A DNA stretch of 64,000 nucleotides from Pyrinomonadaceae bacterium (GTDB taxonomy: Bacteria > Acidobacteriota > Blastocatellia > Pyrinomonadales > Pyrinomonadaceae), in NCBI GenBank assembly GCA_026129865.1, contig JAHCHG010000005.1:186001-250000 (forward strand), read 5' to 3'. The position numbers and the translations under genes were made by a program. Below are positions 27,400 through 36,225 of this stretch, one piece after another. The notes under the pieces were generated by a model, which was given only the letters and a program-made list of their open reading frames with translations, was not told where the DNA came from and ran no database searches. Each line of letters opens with the position of its first letter. Position 1 is the stretch's first letter.

Positions 27400-29457
27400 A
27401 TGTTTATCTCATTTGTTCTACTTTTGCTGATCGCGCTCGGCGGAGCCGCGATCACATATCTTTTTGCAAAAAGCGAGACGTTTTTATGGCGTTTATCGGC
27501 GGGTTCTATCGTCGGTTCGGCGGTGTTCGGACTTTCCGGATTTTTGCTGACCTTTGCGATGGGTCTGTCGAGATGGACGGTTTTCGCGGCGCTTCTTATC
27601 ACGCTTGCGCCCTTGCTGCTGCTGAAGCAGCGTTCAGTCGCGGTGCAGTTTCGATATGAAAAACAGCTGGCGAAAAGCCGGTTTCAGGGAACGAGTTTTA
27701 AAAAATTCTTTCGATTTCTCTATTATTTCAGTATTTTTATTTTGCTCTGGGTCTTTTTCGAACAGGCAATGCGCGTCAACGAAAACGGAATTTTTACAGG
27801 CGCATCGCAAAATCTCGGTGATCTTCCATTTCATCTCGGCGCGATCTTTTCGTTTACCGAAGGATTAAATTTTCCGCCGCAGAATCCTTCATTTGCGGGA
27901 GCGCGGTTTACTTATCCGTTTTTGGCGGATCTGATCACTGCGTTTTTTGTCAGATCCGGCGCAAATGTCGAAAATGCGATGGTCGTTCAAAACGCATTTT
28001 ACGGCTTTTCTCTTGTCGTTCTGTTCGAACGCTTTGTTTACGGATTAACAAAAAACAAACTAGCCGGAAAACTCGCGCCGCTTCTTTTGATCTTCAGCGG
28101 CGGGCTCGGGTTTATCTGGTTTGCAAAAGATCTATGGGAATCGACCAAACCGTTCGGCGAATTTCTCTGGAATTTGCCGCGCGATTATACGATCGGCACG
28201 AATTTTCGTTGGGGGAATTCGATGATCGTTTTGTTTATAACGCAGCGAAGTTTACTGCTCGGAATGCCGCTCGCGATCGTTGTTCTAACAAAATTATGGC
28301 AGATATTTGAAGGCGCAAAAGTCGACGAGTTTAACGACAATAACACGGCTGATTCCGCAAACTCGGCGTTTCTTTCATCGTTCAGCCTCTCTAGTTTTTC
28401 CGTCGGAATTCTCGCCGGAACGCTGCCGCTGATACATGCTCACAGCCTTTTTGTATTGTTTGTCGTTACCGCATGTCTTTTCGTTTTTCGACCCGAACTG
28501 TGGCGCGAATGGGTCGCGTTCGGCGTCGGAACGGCGCTCGCCGCGCTGCCGCTGCTTGGGTGGCTGACGGCTGGAAGCGCGTCGCATTTGAGCGATTTTA
28601 TCGGCTGGCATTTTGGCTGGGACGCAGGCGATACCAATATTTTCTGGTTTTGGATCAAGAATACTGGAATATTTATTCCGATCGTGATCGCCGGAATCGT
28701 CTGGAAAATTTACGATCCAAAATTTGGCGTAGAAATTAAAAAGGTTAAGAAAAAAAAGAAGGGCGAAAAACGTAAAGAAGCGGAAACGGAGGAAACGGGA
28801 ATCGATACGATCCCGCCTTTGATCTATTTCTATGTGCCGTTCTTTTTGCTGTTCATTGTCTCAAACACCGTTAAATTGGCACCGTGGGAATGGGACAATA
28901 TCAAGGTTCTGATTTACTGGTTTATAGGTTCGATCCCGTTTGCAGCGCTTGTCCTTGCACGGCTTTGGGTAAAAGAAACGGTGTTCAAGGTCGCTGCCGT
29001 TCTTTGTTTTCTCGTCCTGGCAGGCGCGGGTTCGCTTGATGTATGGCGCGTTGTTTCCGGTGAGATCGATTACAAAGTTTTTGATAAGGACGCGGTTGAG
29101 ATCGCTCGTCTGATCGGGATCAAAACCGCGCCGACCGCGCTTTTTTTAAATGCTCCGACGTATAATTCCGCCGTGGTTTTGACCGGACGACGTTCGCTGA
29201 TGCGGTACCGCGGACATCTCTCGTCGCATGGGATCGATTATCGCGAGCGAGAGGAAGATCTGCGGAGAATTTACGCAGGCGAAGGTTCGACCGAAATTTT
29301 GCTCAAGAAACACGGAATCGAATATATTTTGTTGAGTCCCGAAGTTCGCAGCTACGCCAGCGACCCGAGCCGTCCGTTCACGCTGAACGAAATCTTTCTG
29401 AGTAAATTTCCTTTAGTTGCGGAATCGGGCGAATATAAGGTCTATAAAGTAAATTGA
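27400..29457 (+). CDS. Large multi-pass membrane protein, GT-C glycosyltransferase-like
   Basis: 685 aa from the ATG at 27400; an in-frame TTG at 27370 is the alternative. About 13 hydrophobic segments, a long basic cytoplasmic loop (KKVKKKKKGEKRKEAE) near residue 455, and a soluble C-terminal part (RLIGIKTAPTALFLNAPTYNSAVVLTGR). The layout resembles GT-C enzymes of the PMT/ArnT kind, but I see no clear early Asp-Glu/Asp motif, so the family is open. The next gene, 48 bases on, is another GT-C-like protein, suggesting they act together in glycan transfer at the membrane. Confidence 0.65.
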   Translation: MFISFVLLLLIALGGAAITYLFAKSETFLWRLSAGSIVGSAVFGLSGFLLTFAMGLSRWTVFAALLITLAPLLLLKQRSVAVQFRYEKQLAKSRFQGTSFKKFFRFLYYFSIFILLWVFFEQAMRVNENGIFTGASQNLGDLPFHLGAIFSFTEGLNFPPQNPSFAGARFTYPFLADLITAFFVRSGANVENAMVVQNAFYGFSLVVLFERFVYGLTKNKLAGKLAPLLLIFSGGLGFIWFAKDLWESTKPFGEFLWNLPRDYTIGTNFRWGNSMIVLFITQRSLLLGMPLAIVVLTKLWQIFEGAKVDEFNDNNTADSANSAFLSSFSLSSFSVGILAGTLPLIHAHSLFVLFVVTACLFVFRPELWREWVAFGVGTALAALPLLGWLTAGSASHLSDFIGWHFGWDAGDTNIFWFWIKNTGIFIPIVIAGIVWKIYDPKFGVEIKKVKKKKKGEKRKEAETEETGIDTIPPLIYFYVPFFLLFIVSNTVKLAPWEWDNIKVLIYWFIGSIPFAALVLARLWVKETVFKVAAVLCFLVLAGAGSLDVWRVVSGEIDYKVFDKDAVEIARLIGIKTAPTALFLNAPTYNSAVVLTGRRSLMRYRGHLSSHGIDYREREEDLRRIYAGEGSTEILLKKHGIEYILLSPEVRSYASDPSRPFTLNEIFLSKFPLVAESGEYKVYKVN

Positions 29458-29505
29458 TCGATTAACGAAGCACCGGCGTTTTTTGGGAAAAACACGAAAC
29501 TTCCA

Positions 29506-31293
29506 ATGACAACAGAAGATAAATCATCAAAACCTTTTGAATTGAGCGGCAAATATTGGACGATCGGCTGCGTCATCGTAACCGCTGCAGCGACTTTCCT
29601 TCGTTTCCGGCAGCTGACGCTGAAACCGATGCACCACGATGAAGGCGTCAACGGCTTTTTTCTGACAACGCTTTTTCGCGAAGGCGTTTATAAATACGAC
29701 CCGGCAAACTATCACGGTCCCGATCTTTATTATTTTTCGCTGGCTTTCACGAAGATCTTTGGTTTGAATACGTTTAATGTTCGCGCGAGTGTAGCGATCT
29801 TCGGCGTTTTGACCGTGATATTGACGCTCTATCTATGGCGCTATATCGGCAGGATAGGCGCGCTTACCGCAGCGATGCTTTTGGCGCTGTCGCCCGGAAT
29901 GGTTTACGTTTCGCGATATTTTATCCACGAGATCTTATTTGTATTCTTTAGCCTGGCGATCGTCGCGTGCGTGCTTTTCTTTATCGAAAAGCGAAGAGCC
30001 GGACCGGTCAGTGTTGCGGCGATGTCTCTACTTTTGCTGGTTTGTTTTTTGCCGACGGTTTTGCATGTTTCGAACTTGGTCGAAGGGAAGAACATCATGC
30101 TTTTCTGGGCGCTAAGGATAAGCCTCTTCGCGATCGAGGCGATCCTTGTGTTTTATATAATGCGGCTGCTTTTGTCGTGGAACTCAGGTCAGCCGGTTTA
30201 CTTGATTCTCGCTTCGGCGTCCGCCGCGCTGCTTTTTGCAACAAAGGAAACGGCGTTTATTACGCTCGGAACAATGATCATTGCGATCTTTTGTATCTGG
30301 GTATGGCGGAAAATTTATCGTGTTCCTGACGATGTAAATTCAGACGAATTTATCGAATTGACCTGGTCGAACTTTCGTTCCCGGATCGGAACATCGACCG
30401 ATGCCTATTTGATGATCGCCGCAGTTTCGTTCATTTTCGTTTACGTTTTACTCGTTTTTTTCTCGTCGTTCTTTACTTATCCAAAGGGTGTTCCGGCATT
30501 TTTTGAAGCGTACGCCGTTTGGACGAAAACCGGTTCGAAAGATCACACGCAGAACGGCTGGATCGCTTATTTAAAATGGGGATATCAGCTGGAACTTCCT
30601 CTTTTCCTTTTGTCGGCGGTCGGAACGCTGATCGCGTTTGCGAAAGGAAAACAGCGGTTTGCGATGTTCGCATCGCTGTGGGCATTGGGTCTGTTTCTCG
30701 CTTACACGATCATTCCTTATAAAACGCCGTGGCTCGCTTTGTCGTTCCTGCTTCCGATGTGTATTGCCGGCGGATACGCCGTAAATGAGATCGCCGTCCG
30801 GCGCGGGACGCATTTTAAATTGATCGCCGCAGCTTTGGCGGTTCTTTCGTTCGGATTCCTAGGGTATAAAACTTATGAGTTAAATTTCGTGCGTTATGAC
30901 GACGACTCGATGGCGTATGTTTATGCGCACACGAAGCGGGGTTTTCACGATCTGATCAAGCAGATCGAACATTTTGCAGCGAAAAGCGGGAAGGGCGAGA
31001 ACGTTTCGGTGCGGGTGATCTCACCGGAATATTGGGCAATGCCCTGGTACACGCGCGATTACAAAAACGTTGTTTACACGGGCGCGTTCGAAGATATAAA
31101 TTCGGCGGAAATGATCGTTGCTTCGGAAAAGCAAAAAGGCGAGCTTAACGAACGCTACGGAGCGCATTACAAATATCAGGGAATGTATCCGCTTCGCCCC
31201 GGAGTCGATCTGATCCTGCTTGTAAAAAAAGATCTGGCAGACCCCGGTGCGAAAGATCTGTACGTACTCGACGATCCGGACTTTATTCCGTAG
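29506..31293 (+). CDS. TIGR03663-family membrane protein (Agl23/PMT-like)
   Basis: 595 aa with about 12 transmembrane helices. Near the N-terminus, after the first helix, comes MHHDEGVNGFFLTTLFREGVYKYDPANYHGP, in which the His-Asp-Glu sits where GT-C enzymes have their catalytic acidic residue. This stretch is characteristic of the TIGR03663 family, named flippase activity-associated protein Agl23 after an archaeal homologue. The C-terminal soluble part includes VRVISPEYWAMPWYTRDYKN. Substrate unknown; lipid-linked sugar use is likely from family knowledge. The 3' end overlaps the convergent gene at 31283 by 11 bases. Confidence 0.82.
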   Translation: MTTEDKSSKPFELSGKYWTIGCVIVTAAATFLRFRQLTLKPMHHDEGVNGFFLTTLFREGVYKYDPANYHGPDLYYFSLAFTKIFGLNTFNVRASVAIFGVLTVILTLYLWRYIGRIGALTAAMLLALSPGMVYVSRYFIHEILFVFFSLAIVACVLFFIEKRRAGPVSVAAMSLLLLVCFLPTVLHVSNLVEGKNIMLFWALRISLFAIEAILVFYIMRLLLSWNSGQPVYLILASASAALLFATKETAFITLGTMIIAIFCIWVWRKIYRVPDDVNSDEFIELTWSNFRSRIGTSTDAYLMIAAVSFIFVYVLLVFFSSFFTYPKGVPAFFEAYAVWTKTGSKDHTQNGWIAYLKWGYQLELPLFLLSAVGTLIAFAKGKQRFAMFASLWALGLFLAYTIIPYKTPWLALSFLLPMCIAGGYAVNEIAVRRGTHFKLIAAALAVLSFGFLGYKTYELNFVRYDDDSMAYVYAHTKRGFHDLIKQIEHFAAKSGKGENVSVRVISPEYWAMPWYTRDYKNVVYTGAFEDINSAEMIVASEKQKGELNERYGAHYKYQGMYPLRPGVDLILLVKKDLADPGAKDLYVLDDPDFIP

Positions 31294-32365
31294 CGTTGTC
31301 GAAACAACTATTTGCGATCGTAATGAAATGGCTGCTGTCTTTGTGACCGTAATCTTCGCCGTTCCAAAGCGTCAGAGCTGCCGTTTCGGCTTCAAAATCC
31401 GCCCGTGTTTTATTGGGAAAATCCCTTTTCCAACCTGCGCAGCTCTTTTTTTTGACCGTATTTCGAATGCAGGAATCAAGCCAGAAAAGCTTGAAATAGA
31501 CCGATGGATTTAGCGCTTCGTTTAAGTGATCTGTGATAAACGGTTCGAGTATAGGCGCGCCGCGATCGTTAATTTTCCAAACTCCGCCGACCTGTTTTAC
31601 GATCGGCTGATACGTTTTATCGCCGATCTCCAAACGATGGAGCAGGTTTTGATAAAACTTCATTCCCGCATAGTTTGCCGCGAGATCTCCGTTTGAATAA
31701 ACTCCCGAAACGAAGTAGCCGTAATAGGTCGCCTCCGTCCGCTTGCCGTATTTTACGGCTTTTCCGGTTGCCTGCTCCTCGCTCTTGCCTTTTTCCAGCG
31801 CTCGTTCGCGAATTTTGTAATATTCGTAACCCTGCTGAAAAATATGCGCGATCTTGTCCGTGCCGAGTTCGGTGCCGTAAATTTTTACGGTTTCGCTGAT
31901 CGTTAGATAACTGGTCGGAATTATTTTATAGATCGAATCTGAAAAAGATGTTTTGAAACGAGCAGGCTGGGCTTTGAATTTATGTTTCTGCATCCATGTT
32001 CCGGACCGCGTCGAAGGCGGAATGCCGCCGCCGAGTATTTTGAAAACGCCGCGAGCAAGCGCTTCTTCGGAACGAAGATATCGCAGCCGTTCGCGCGCCT
32101 TTTCGACAGAAGAGCATACATCGGGTTTGGCAGCGCACGCTTCGCGATCTTCGATCTCGCTATTTAGTTTCTCTACGGTTTCGCGCACGCTTTCCGAAAC
32201 GTATTCGGCGACCTCATCGCCGATGTCTGCGAGAGGTTTTTCCGGACGGTTGTATTGATCGGTTTCGAATGCCGGCGCGGGAGCAAGGAAAACGGCGATC
32301 AAAACGAATGTGCACAATTTTTGGCGGATGTCGAGAAACTTTTTAGCGCGCGCTTTCTTTTTCAC
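31283..32365 (-). CDS. Secreted protein of unknown function
   Basis: 360 aa, GTG start with AGGAGG seven bases upstream, inside the 3' end of the MgtC gene (23-base overlap). Signal peptide about residues 12-33 (QKLCTFVLIAVFLAPAPAFE). The mature part is mainly helical with four or more Cys (EACAAKPDVCSS, WLDSCIRNTVKKKSCAGW, NSCFDN) that could form disulphides outside the cytoplasm. An element 'LGTDKIAHIFQQGYEYY' suggests a buried His, possibly metal-binding. No family recognised. Confidence 0.7.
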   Translation of the reverse strand: MKKKARAKKFLDIRQKLCTFVLIAVFLAPAPAFETDQYNRPEKPLADIGDEVAEYVSESVRETVEKLNSEIEDREACAAKPDVCSSVEKARERLRYLRSEEALARGVFKILGGGIPPSTRSGTWMQKHKFKAQPARFKTSFSDSIYKIIPTSYLTISETVKIYGTELGTDKIAHIFQQGYEYYKIRERALEKGKSEEQATGKAVKYGKRTEATYYGYFVSGVYSNGDLAANYAGMKFYQNLLHRLEIGDKTYQPIVKQVGGVWKINDRGAPILEPFITDHLNEALNPSVYFKLFWLDSCIRNTVKKKSCAGWKRDFPNKTRADFEAETAALTLWNGEDYGHKDSSHFITIANSCFDNATE

Positions 32366-32876
32366 CAGTTTCCTCCTTTTCGGACTTAAATCCCTGGTCG
32401 TGATCGATTCCGAAACGAACTTCTATTCGGTGAACAAATGTCAGAACGATCAGCGCCAAAACCGTTCCGATCACAGCCAGCCCAAGCCCGCCCAAGCCGA
32501 CCGTTACGCCGATCGCCGCTGCGACCCAGACACTTGCTGCGGTCGTAATTCCTTTAATTTCACGCTTTTGATCGAGTTTCAGGATCGATCCCGCACCGAT
32601 AAATCCGATTCCTGTAACAATTCCCTGAATAACGCGCGAAAGCGCATCGTTGCCGAAACCGCTGCCGATCGATGCAAGCACAAAGATCGTAGTGCCAAGC
32701 GACACGAGCATATGAGTTCGCAAACCGGCGGGTTTTCCGACGACCTCGCGCTGTACACCGATCGCCGCGCCAAGAACCGCAGAGGCAAGCAGTCTGATCA
32801 GCACCAGCGCCAGATAATTTGCATCCGGAAAACCTCTAGCAATTTCATTCCAAAGCAAATCCATCGTTCTCCTCAT
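32343..32876 (-). CDS. MgtC/SapB family membrane protein
   Basis: 177 aa with about five transmembrane helices. Family hallmarks: LLASAVLGAAIGVQREVVGKPAGLRTHMLVSLG, with the conserved GxxRE..gkpAGlRTH core, and the next helix ending VTGIGFIGAGSILK. MgtC proteins inhibit F-type ATP synthase or modulate ion homeostasis at low magnesium in pathogens; the free-living role is unclear. GAGGAG upstream supports the ATG. I saw no magnesium-leader structure in the 198 bases upstream. Confidence 0.9.
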   Translation of the reverse strand: MRRTMDLLWNEIARGFPDANYLALVLIRLLASAVLGAAIGVQREVVGKPAGLRTHMLVSLGTTIFVLASIGSGFGNDALSRVIQGIVTGIGFIGAGSILKLDQKREIKGITTAASVWVAAAIGVTVGLGGLGLAVIGTVLALIVLTFVHRIEVRFGIDHDQGFKSEKEETGEKESAR

Positions 32877-33074
32877 TATTCGCAGGGCGAAGTATATAAA
32901 ATAAAATCCTGCAGCCGCTTTGCGGAGTTTAGCGCAAACCGTCTGCGTACATCAAAGATAAATAACGTCGACCGAAAAATTCGCGATGTAAAAACTTCTT
33001 GACGCTGCGAACAATCGGCACAGATGCATTCGATCGAAGGTTTTCCGATCGAACCTGCCGCACTGCGGAAAATG

Positions 33075-34097
33075 TCACCGCTTTGTTTCCGACGACTTCG
33101 TCCGTGAACCGATCAATGCCGCGGTCGCGAGGCTCGCGGCGAAAACCAATCCGGCGGAAACGATCGGATGTTTTCGCGCAGCTTGATAAGCGCTGCGCTC
33201 ACGGACGAAACGGTCTGCGCTGCCGCGTTCGCGAAGGTTCGAGTTCGACCCGTAAAGTCCGTCTTGTCGATTCGGCAGCGCAGCTTGCCCGGAATTCTGC
33301 ATCGAATCGATCATTATCTCGTTCGCTTTTTCGTAAAGTGCAGGAGCGGCTGCCGCGATCGCCGTATGAACTTTTGCGATTCCGCCGACAAAAATTTCCC
33401 GGACTGAATTTTCGGCGCAAAAAAGGATCGCATCCGCAGCGAGGTCGGGCGCATAAACCGGAGCCGGCAGCCGGGGTTTGTAGGGCAGATAATTTTTAGC
33501 GTTTTCCGGAAACGGCGTATGGATCGCAGCGGGTTTTATCAGCGAAACGGAAATGGGCAGCTTGTCCGCCTCGACCTCCATTCGCAGCGATTCCGTAAAC
33601 GCTTTGACGGCATGTTTTGAAGCCGAATACATTCCCTGCAGCGGAATGGACGTTTCGGAAAGCTCACTCCCGACGTTGATCAGCGCGCCGCCGCCGCTGC
33701 TCAAAAACCGGACGGCGATTTTCGATCCGTTAACCACACCCCAGAAATTTGTCTCTATCAATCTGCGCAGATCTTCGGTCGGAACGTCCATCAGCCGCCC
33801 GTAGATCCCTGTTGCGGCATTATTCACCCAGGTATCGAATCCGCCGAATTCTTCGTTCGCCCGTTCGGCGGCATTTTTCAGCGATTCTTCGTCAGCCACG
33901 TCAGCCGCATAATAAATTGCGCATTTGCGGGAATCCGAATTCAGCTCATCCGCCAATTTTTTCAGACCATCTTCGTTTCGAGCGACAAGAACGACATTTG
34001 CGCCCCGCCTTGCAGCAAGCCGCGCGGCGGTCAGCCCGATTCCGCTGGTCGCACCCGTGATTACAATTGTCTGCTCGTCTATTTTTTTCAACTTCAT
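33075..34097 (-). CDS. SDR-family oxidoreductase with C-terminal membrane segment
   Basis: 340 aa. N-terminal Rossmann fold with TGATSGIGLTAARLAARRGA (TGxxxGxG), NNAATGIYG and the catalytic MYSASKHAVKAF (Tyr and Lys). After the SDR domain (about 260 residues) comes a basic tail and a hydrophobic helix (HPIVSAGLVFAASLATAALIG), so it may be membrane anchored. NADP(H)-dependent reduction or oxidation of an unknown substrate. Its upstream region carries a 20-bp inverted repeat (34144-34163). Confidence 0.88.
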   Translation of the reverse strand: MKLKKIDEQTIVITGATSGIGLTAARLAARRGANVVLVARNEDGLKKLADELNSDSRKCAIYYAADVADEESLKNAAERANEEFGGFDTWVNNAATGIYGRLMDVPTEDLRRLIETNFWGVVNGSKIAVRFLSSGGGALINVGSELSETSIPLQGMYSASKHAVKAFTESLRMEVEADKLPISVSLIKPAAIHTPFPENAKNYLPYKPRLPAPVYAPDLAADAILFCAENSVREIFVGGIAKVHTAIAAAAPALYEKANEIMIDSMQNSGQAALPNRQDGLYGSNSNLRERGSADRFVRERSAYQAARKHPIVSAGLVFAASLATAALIGSRTKSSETKR

Positions 34098-34143
34098 GTC
34101 ATTTTTCCTCTCCGGCTGATTCTATCGCAAACTTAAAAGTCTC

Positions 34144-34163
34144 TCTGTCACGAGAGTGACAGA
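34144..34163. promoter_or_regulatory. Candidate operator: 8-4-8 inverted repeat
   Basis: TCTGTCAC-GAGA-GTGACAGA is a perfect inverted repeat, 46 bases upstream of the SDR start and 217 bases upstream of the DUF2231 gene. There is no T tract, so a protein binding site is more likely than a terminator. The binding protein is unknown. Confidence 0.5.
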
Positions 34164-34341
34164 ATCGAAAGGCAAAGGGTCCGAAAAACGATTAGTTTTA
34201 CTAAGTTTGAAAAGCTGATGCGCGGATCGTGTTGACCGGAAGCTGCTCCGCGAAACTTCGCAACATACGGTCGGTGCGCGGTTGAGTCGATAAATTTAAG
34301 CGTAATGTAACGTATCCGACAGAAGAAACGCGTTCAAATTA

Positions 34342-34358
34342 GGTAAAGTGGCTTTACC
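34342..34358. promoter_or_regulatory. Candidate operator: 7-3-7 inverted repeat before the DUF2231 gene
   Basis: GGTAAAG-TGG-CTTTACC is a perfect inverted repeat ending 22 bases before the ATG at 34381, just ahead of the AAGGAGGT ribosome site. It could be a repressor site or a leader hairpin affecting translation. Confidence 0.5.
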
Positions 34359-34380
34359 CAACTGAACAAGGAGGTAGATT

Positions 34381-34881
34381 ATGCCGCCAATTCATCCGGC
34401 ACTAGTACATTTTCCAATTGCTCTGATCGTCTTTTCGGCGATCGCCGATCTGCTCGGTTACGTTTACGGGAACGAGACCTTGACCGGCGCGGGCTGGTGG
34501 TCGATGCTCGGCGCCGCCCTCGGAGGAGTTTTAGCCGCGGGTGCGGGCTATTTTGATATGACGCGCGAAAACCTGAAGCCTGCGGCGCGCGATCGCGTTC
34601 GCACGCATATGAAAATAGGCATCGCAGCGGTCGCCGTAGTTGCGGCGCTGACCTTCTGGCGGTGGATCATCTTCAGCAGCCCCGGTTATTCTATAAACGC
34701 GTTATATCTTATCGCCGTTCTGGCGGGCGTATTACTTATCTTCTTTCAGGCTTGGCTGGGCGGCGAAATCGTGTACGGTTACGGTGTCGGAGTCGCGCCG
34801 GACGGTCAGGGAACCGAACGCCCGGAAGACGCAGAAAAACGAGTGTCCGCGGTAATCGGCAAAGCGTCGGAAGAAGATTGA
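34381..34881 (+). CDS. DUF2231 membrane protein
   Basis: 166 aa. Strong AAGGAGGT before the ATG. The start MPPIHPALVHFPIALIVFSAIADLLGY is the DUF2231 signature (HPxxVHFPIAL), followed by three more transmembrane helices (about res. 38-60, 75-97, 105-125) and a soluble acidic tail. Function unknown; family members often sit near haem or stress genes, and the conserved His residues have been suggested to bind a cofactor. Single-gene unit with a candidate operator in front. Confidence 0.88.
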   Translation: MPPIHPALVHFPIALIVFSAIADLLGYVYGNETLTGAGWWSMLGAALGGVLAAGAGYFDMTRENLKPAARDRVRTHMKIGIAAVAVVAALTFWRWIIFSSPGYSINALYLIAVLAGVLLIFFQAWLGGEIVYGYGVGVAPDGQGTERPEDAEKRVSAVIGKASEED

Positions 34882-34989
34882 TTGAAACCGCATAAAAAAC
34901 GGTTTTGATCGACGGATGCGGGACGGCATTATCAAAGCTATGCCGAAGTTGATCGTCATCTTCCGCGCGAAGACCGGCTAAGTTTTTGC

Positions 34990-35013
34990 CGACCGATATC
35001 CCGCGATCGGTCG
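34990..35013. promoter_or_regulatory. Candidate enhancer site: 8-8-8 inverted repeat upstream of a sigma-54 promoter
   Basis: CGACCGAT-ATCCCGCG-ATCGGTCG is perfect. Its centre lies about 95 bases before the predicted start of the sigma-54 promoter at 35070-35085, within the -80 to -150 range where sigma-54 activator proteins bind. It could alternatively be a terminator stem for the DUF2231 gene, but no T tract follows. Confidence 0.4.
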
Positions 35014-35069
35014 AATCGGACGGAAACCGTAAATCCCCTAAAAATACCGGTAAATTGTTTCAAGCGTGC

Positions 35070-35085
35070 TGGCACATTGATTGCT
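35070..35085 (+). promoter_or_regulatory. Consensus sigma-54 promoter
   Basis: TGGCAC-ATTGA-TTGCT is a full match to the -24/-12 consensus TGGCAC-N5-TTGCW. The -12 C is at 35084, so transcription should begin near 35096, about 50 bases before the Crp/Fnr gene at 35145. Such a promoter needs RpoN and an ATP-driven activator protein. Confidence 0.7.
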
Positions 35086-35144
35086 GACTGTGTTACTGCA
35101 CGAAATAAATGTTCGAAGAACTGAAATTTTCCTTTTAATAGAGG

Positions 35145-35885
35145 ATGGAAACAATTTACAGCGAAAGTTCCCCAAGTTTTTTATTTAATCGCCCGCGTGA
35201 ATGCGCCGACGGCGGCGGGTTTGCCGCGCCTGAAATCACGAACCGGATAGCCGCGTCCCGAGATTTCGCATTGCATCGTCATCTTACAAAGATTTATCTG
35301 CAACGCGACAACCCGCTATATTGCCCGGGCGATAAAATCGATAGGATCTACTTCCCGTTGAGCGCGGTTTTTTCCGAATTTGAAATGCTCGATGACGGTC
35401 GCACGTCGGAGATCGCAATTATCGGAAACGAAGGTATGGCGGGTCTGGAAGTCGTTCTCAACGGCGGAACCGCAGCCAATTGGCTGTCCGTTTCCGTTCC
35501 CGGAAGCGCGCTTTCAATTCGCCCCGGCTTTTTTAAAAAGGAATTCGATAATAACCGGCAGTTTCGCAGCGATGTCCTCCGTTATTTACAGCTATACCGC
35601 GAACAAACGACACGAAAAATCATTTGCAGCAGATTTCATTTGATCGAAAAGCGCCTGGCGGGCTGGCTTTTGCTGATCGGCGATCGCAGCGGCAGAATGA
35701 AATTCGACATAACGCAGGAAGAACTTGCCCGGGTCTTTGGAGTTCATCGCCCTAGTATTACGCGCGTAACGCAGGAGCTTCGGCGAAGAGGACTGATCGG
35801 CTATCGCCGCGGTGCGATCGAAATTAAGAATCGCGCCGGACTCATCGCGCAAGCCTGCTCGTGTTACGGAGAATTCATCCGGTGA
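35145..35885 (+). CDS. Crp/Fnr-family transcriptional regulator
   Basis: 246 aa. N-terminal cyclic-nucleotide-binding-type domain (LQRDNPLYCPGDKIDRIYFPLSAVFS ... IAIIGNEGMAGLEVVL) and C-terminal winged helix (TQEELARVFGVHRPSITRVTQELRRRGLI). The phosphate-binding RxA pattern of CRP is not evident, and the Fnr four-Cys cluster is absent from the N-terminus, although Cys at residues about 22 and 66 and near the C-terminus exist. Effector unknown. AGAGG runs directly into the ATG, an unusually short spacing. It is placed behind a consensus sigma-54 promoter. Confidence 0.88.
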   Translation: METIYSESSPSFLFNRPRECADGGGFAAPEITNRIAASRDFALHRHLTKIYLQRDNPLYCPGDKIDRIYFPLSAVFSEFEMLDDGRTSEIAIIGNEGMAGLEVVLNGGTAANWLSVSVPGSALSIRPGFFKKEFDNNRQFRSDVLRYLQLYREQTTRKIICSRFHLIEKRLAGWLLLIGDRSGRMKFDITQEELARVFGVHRPSITRVTQELRRRGLIGYRRGAIEIKNRAGLIAQACSCYGEFIR

Positions 35886-36225
35886 AATTTTCGGCAAAGG
35901 GCATTTCGGAGTCAATCGACAACGTCTTTGAATTATTAAGTTCGCAATTATTCGAAAATTAAATCCGAAAAGTTAATGATTTTTCGGACGGCGGGCTGCC
36001 GCCTTTCGGCTGGTCGCAGCTTTGTTGATTTATCGGCTGTTTCATCAAGGACCGACGACCGCATTTTTGGGAATTGCGTTTGCATTATCTGTTAGAGCAG
36101 AAGATTTAAGCGAACAGGTTCGATACATTTTTGAACGAGTTTTGATCTGAAACAATACACCGGTCGAAACCTAAAGATACGTTTCGGATTCTGCAATTTT
36201 ACGCATTATTCCGGAGAACTAAAAA
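35886..36225. other. 340-base gene-free stretch
   Basis: No convincing gene. A hydrophobic open frame (about 35965-36148) has no proper start codon and may be a gene remnant. A poor sigma-54-like match lies at about 36069-36084 (GG and GC 12 bases apart, but -24 box GGGAAT). Otherwise nothing recognised. Confidence 0.4.

Noticed and set aside
32877-33074. Magnesium-type leader before mgtC
   Set aside because: No conserved riboswitch elements seen in the 198 bases.
36069-36084. Second sigma-54-like site before the degenerate receiver gene
   Set aside because: The -24 box (GGGAAT) matches poorly although the spacing fits.
35965-36148. Hydrophobic open frame, possible gene remnant
   Set aside because: No usable start codon with a ribosome site; too short to judge.
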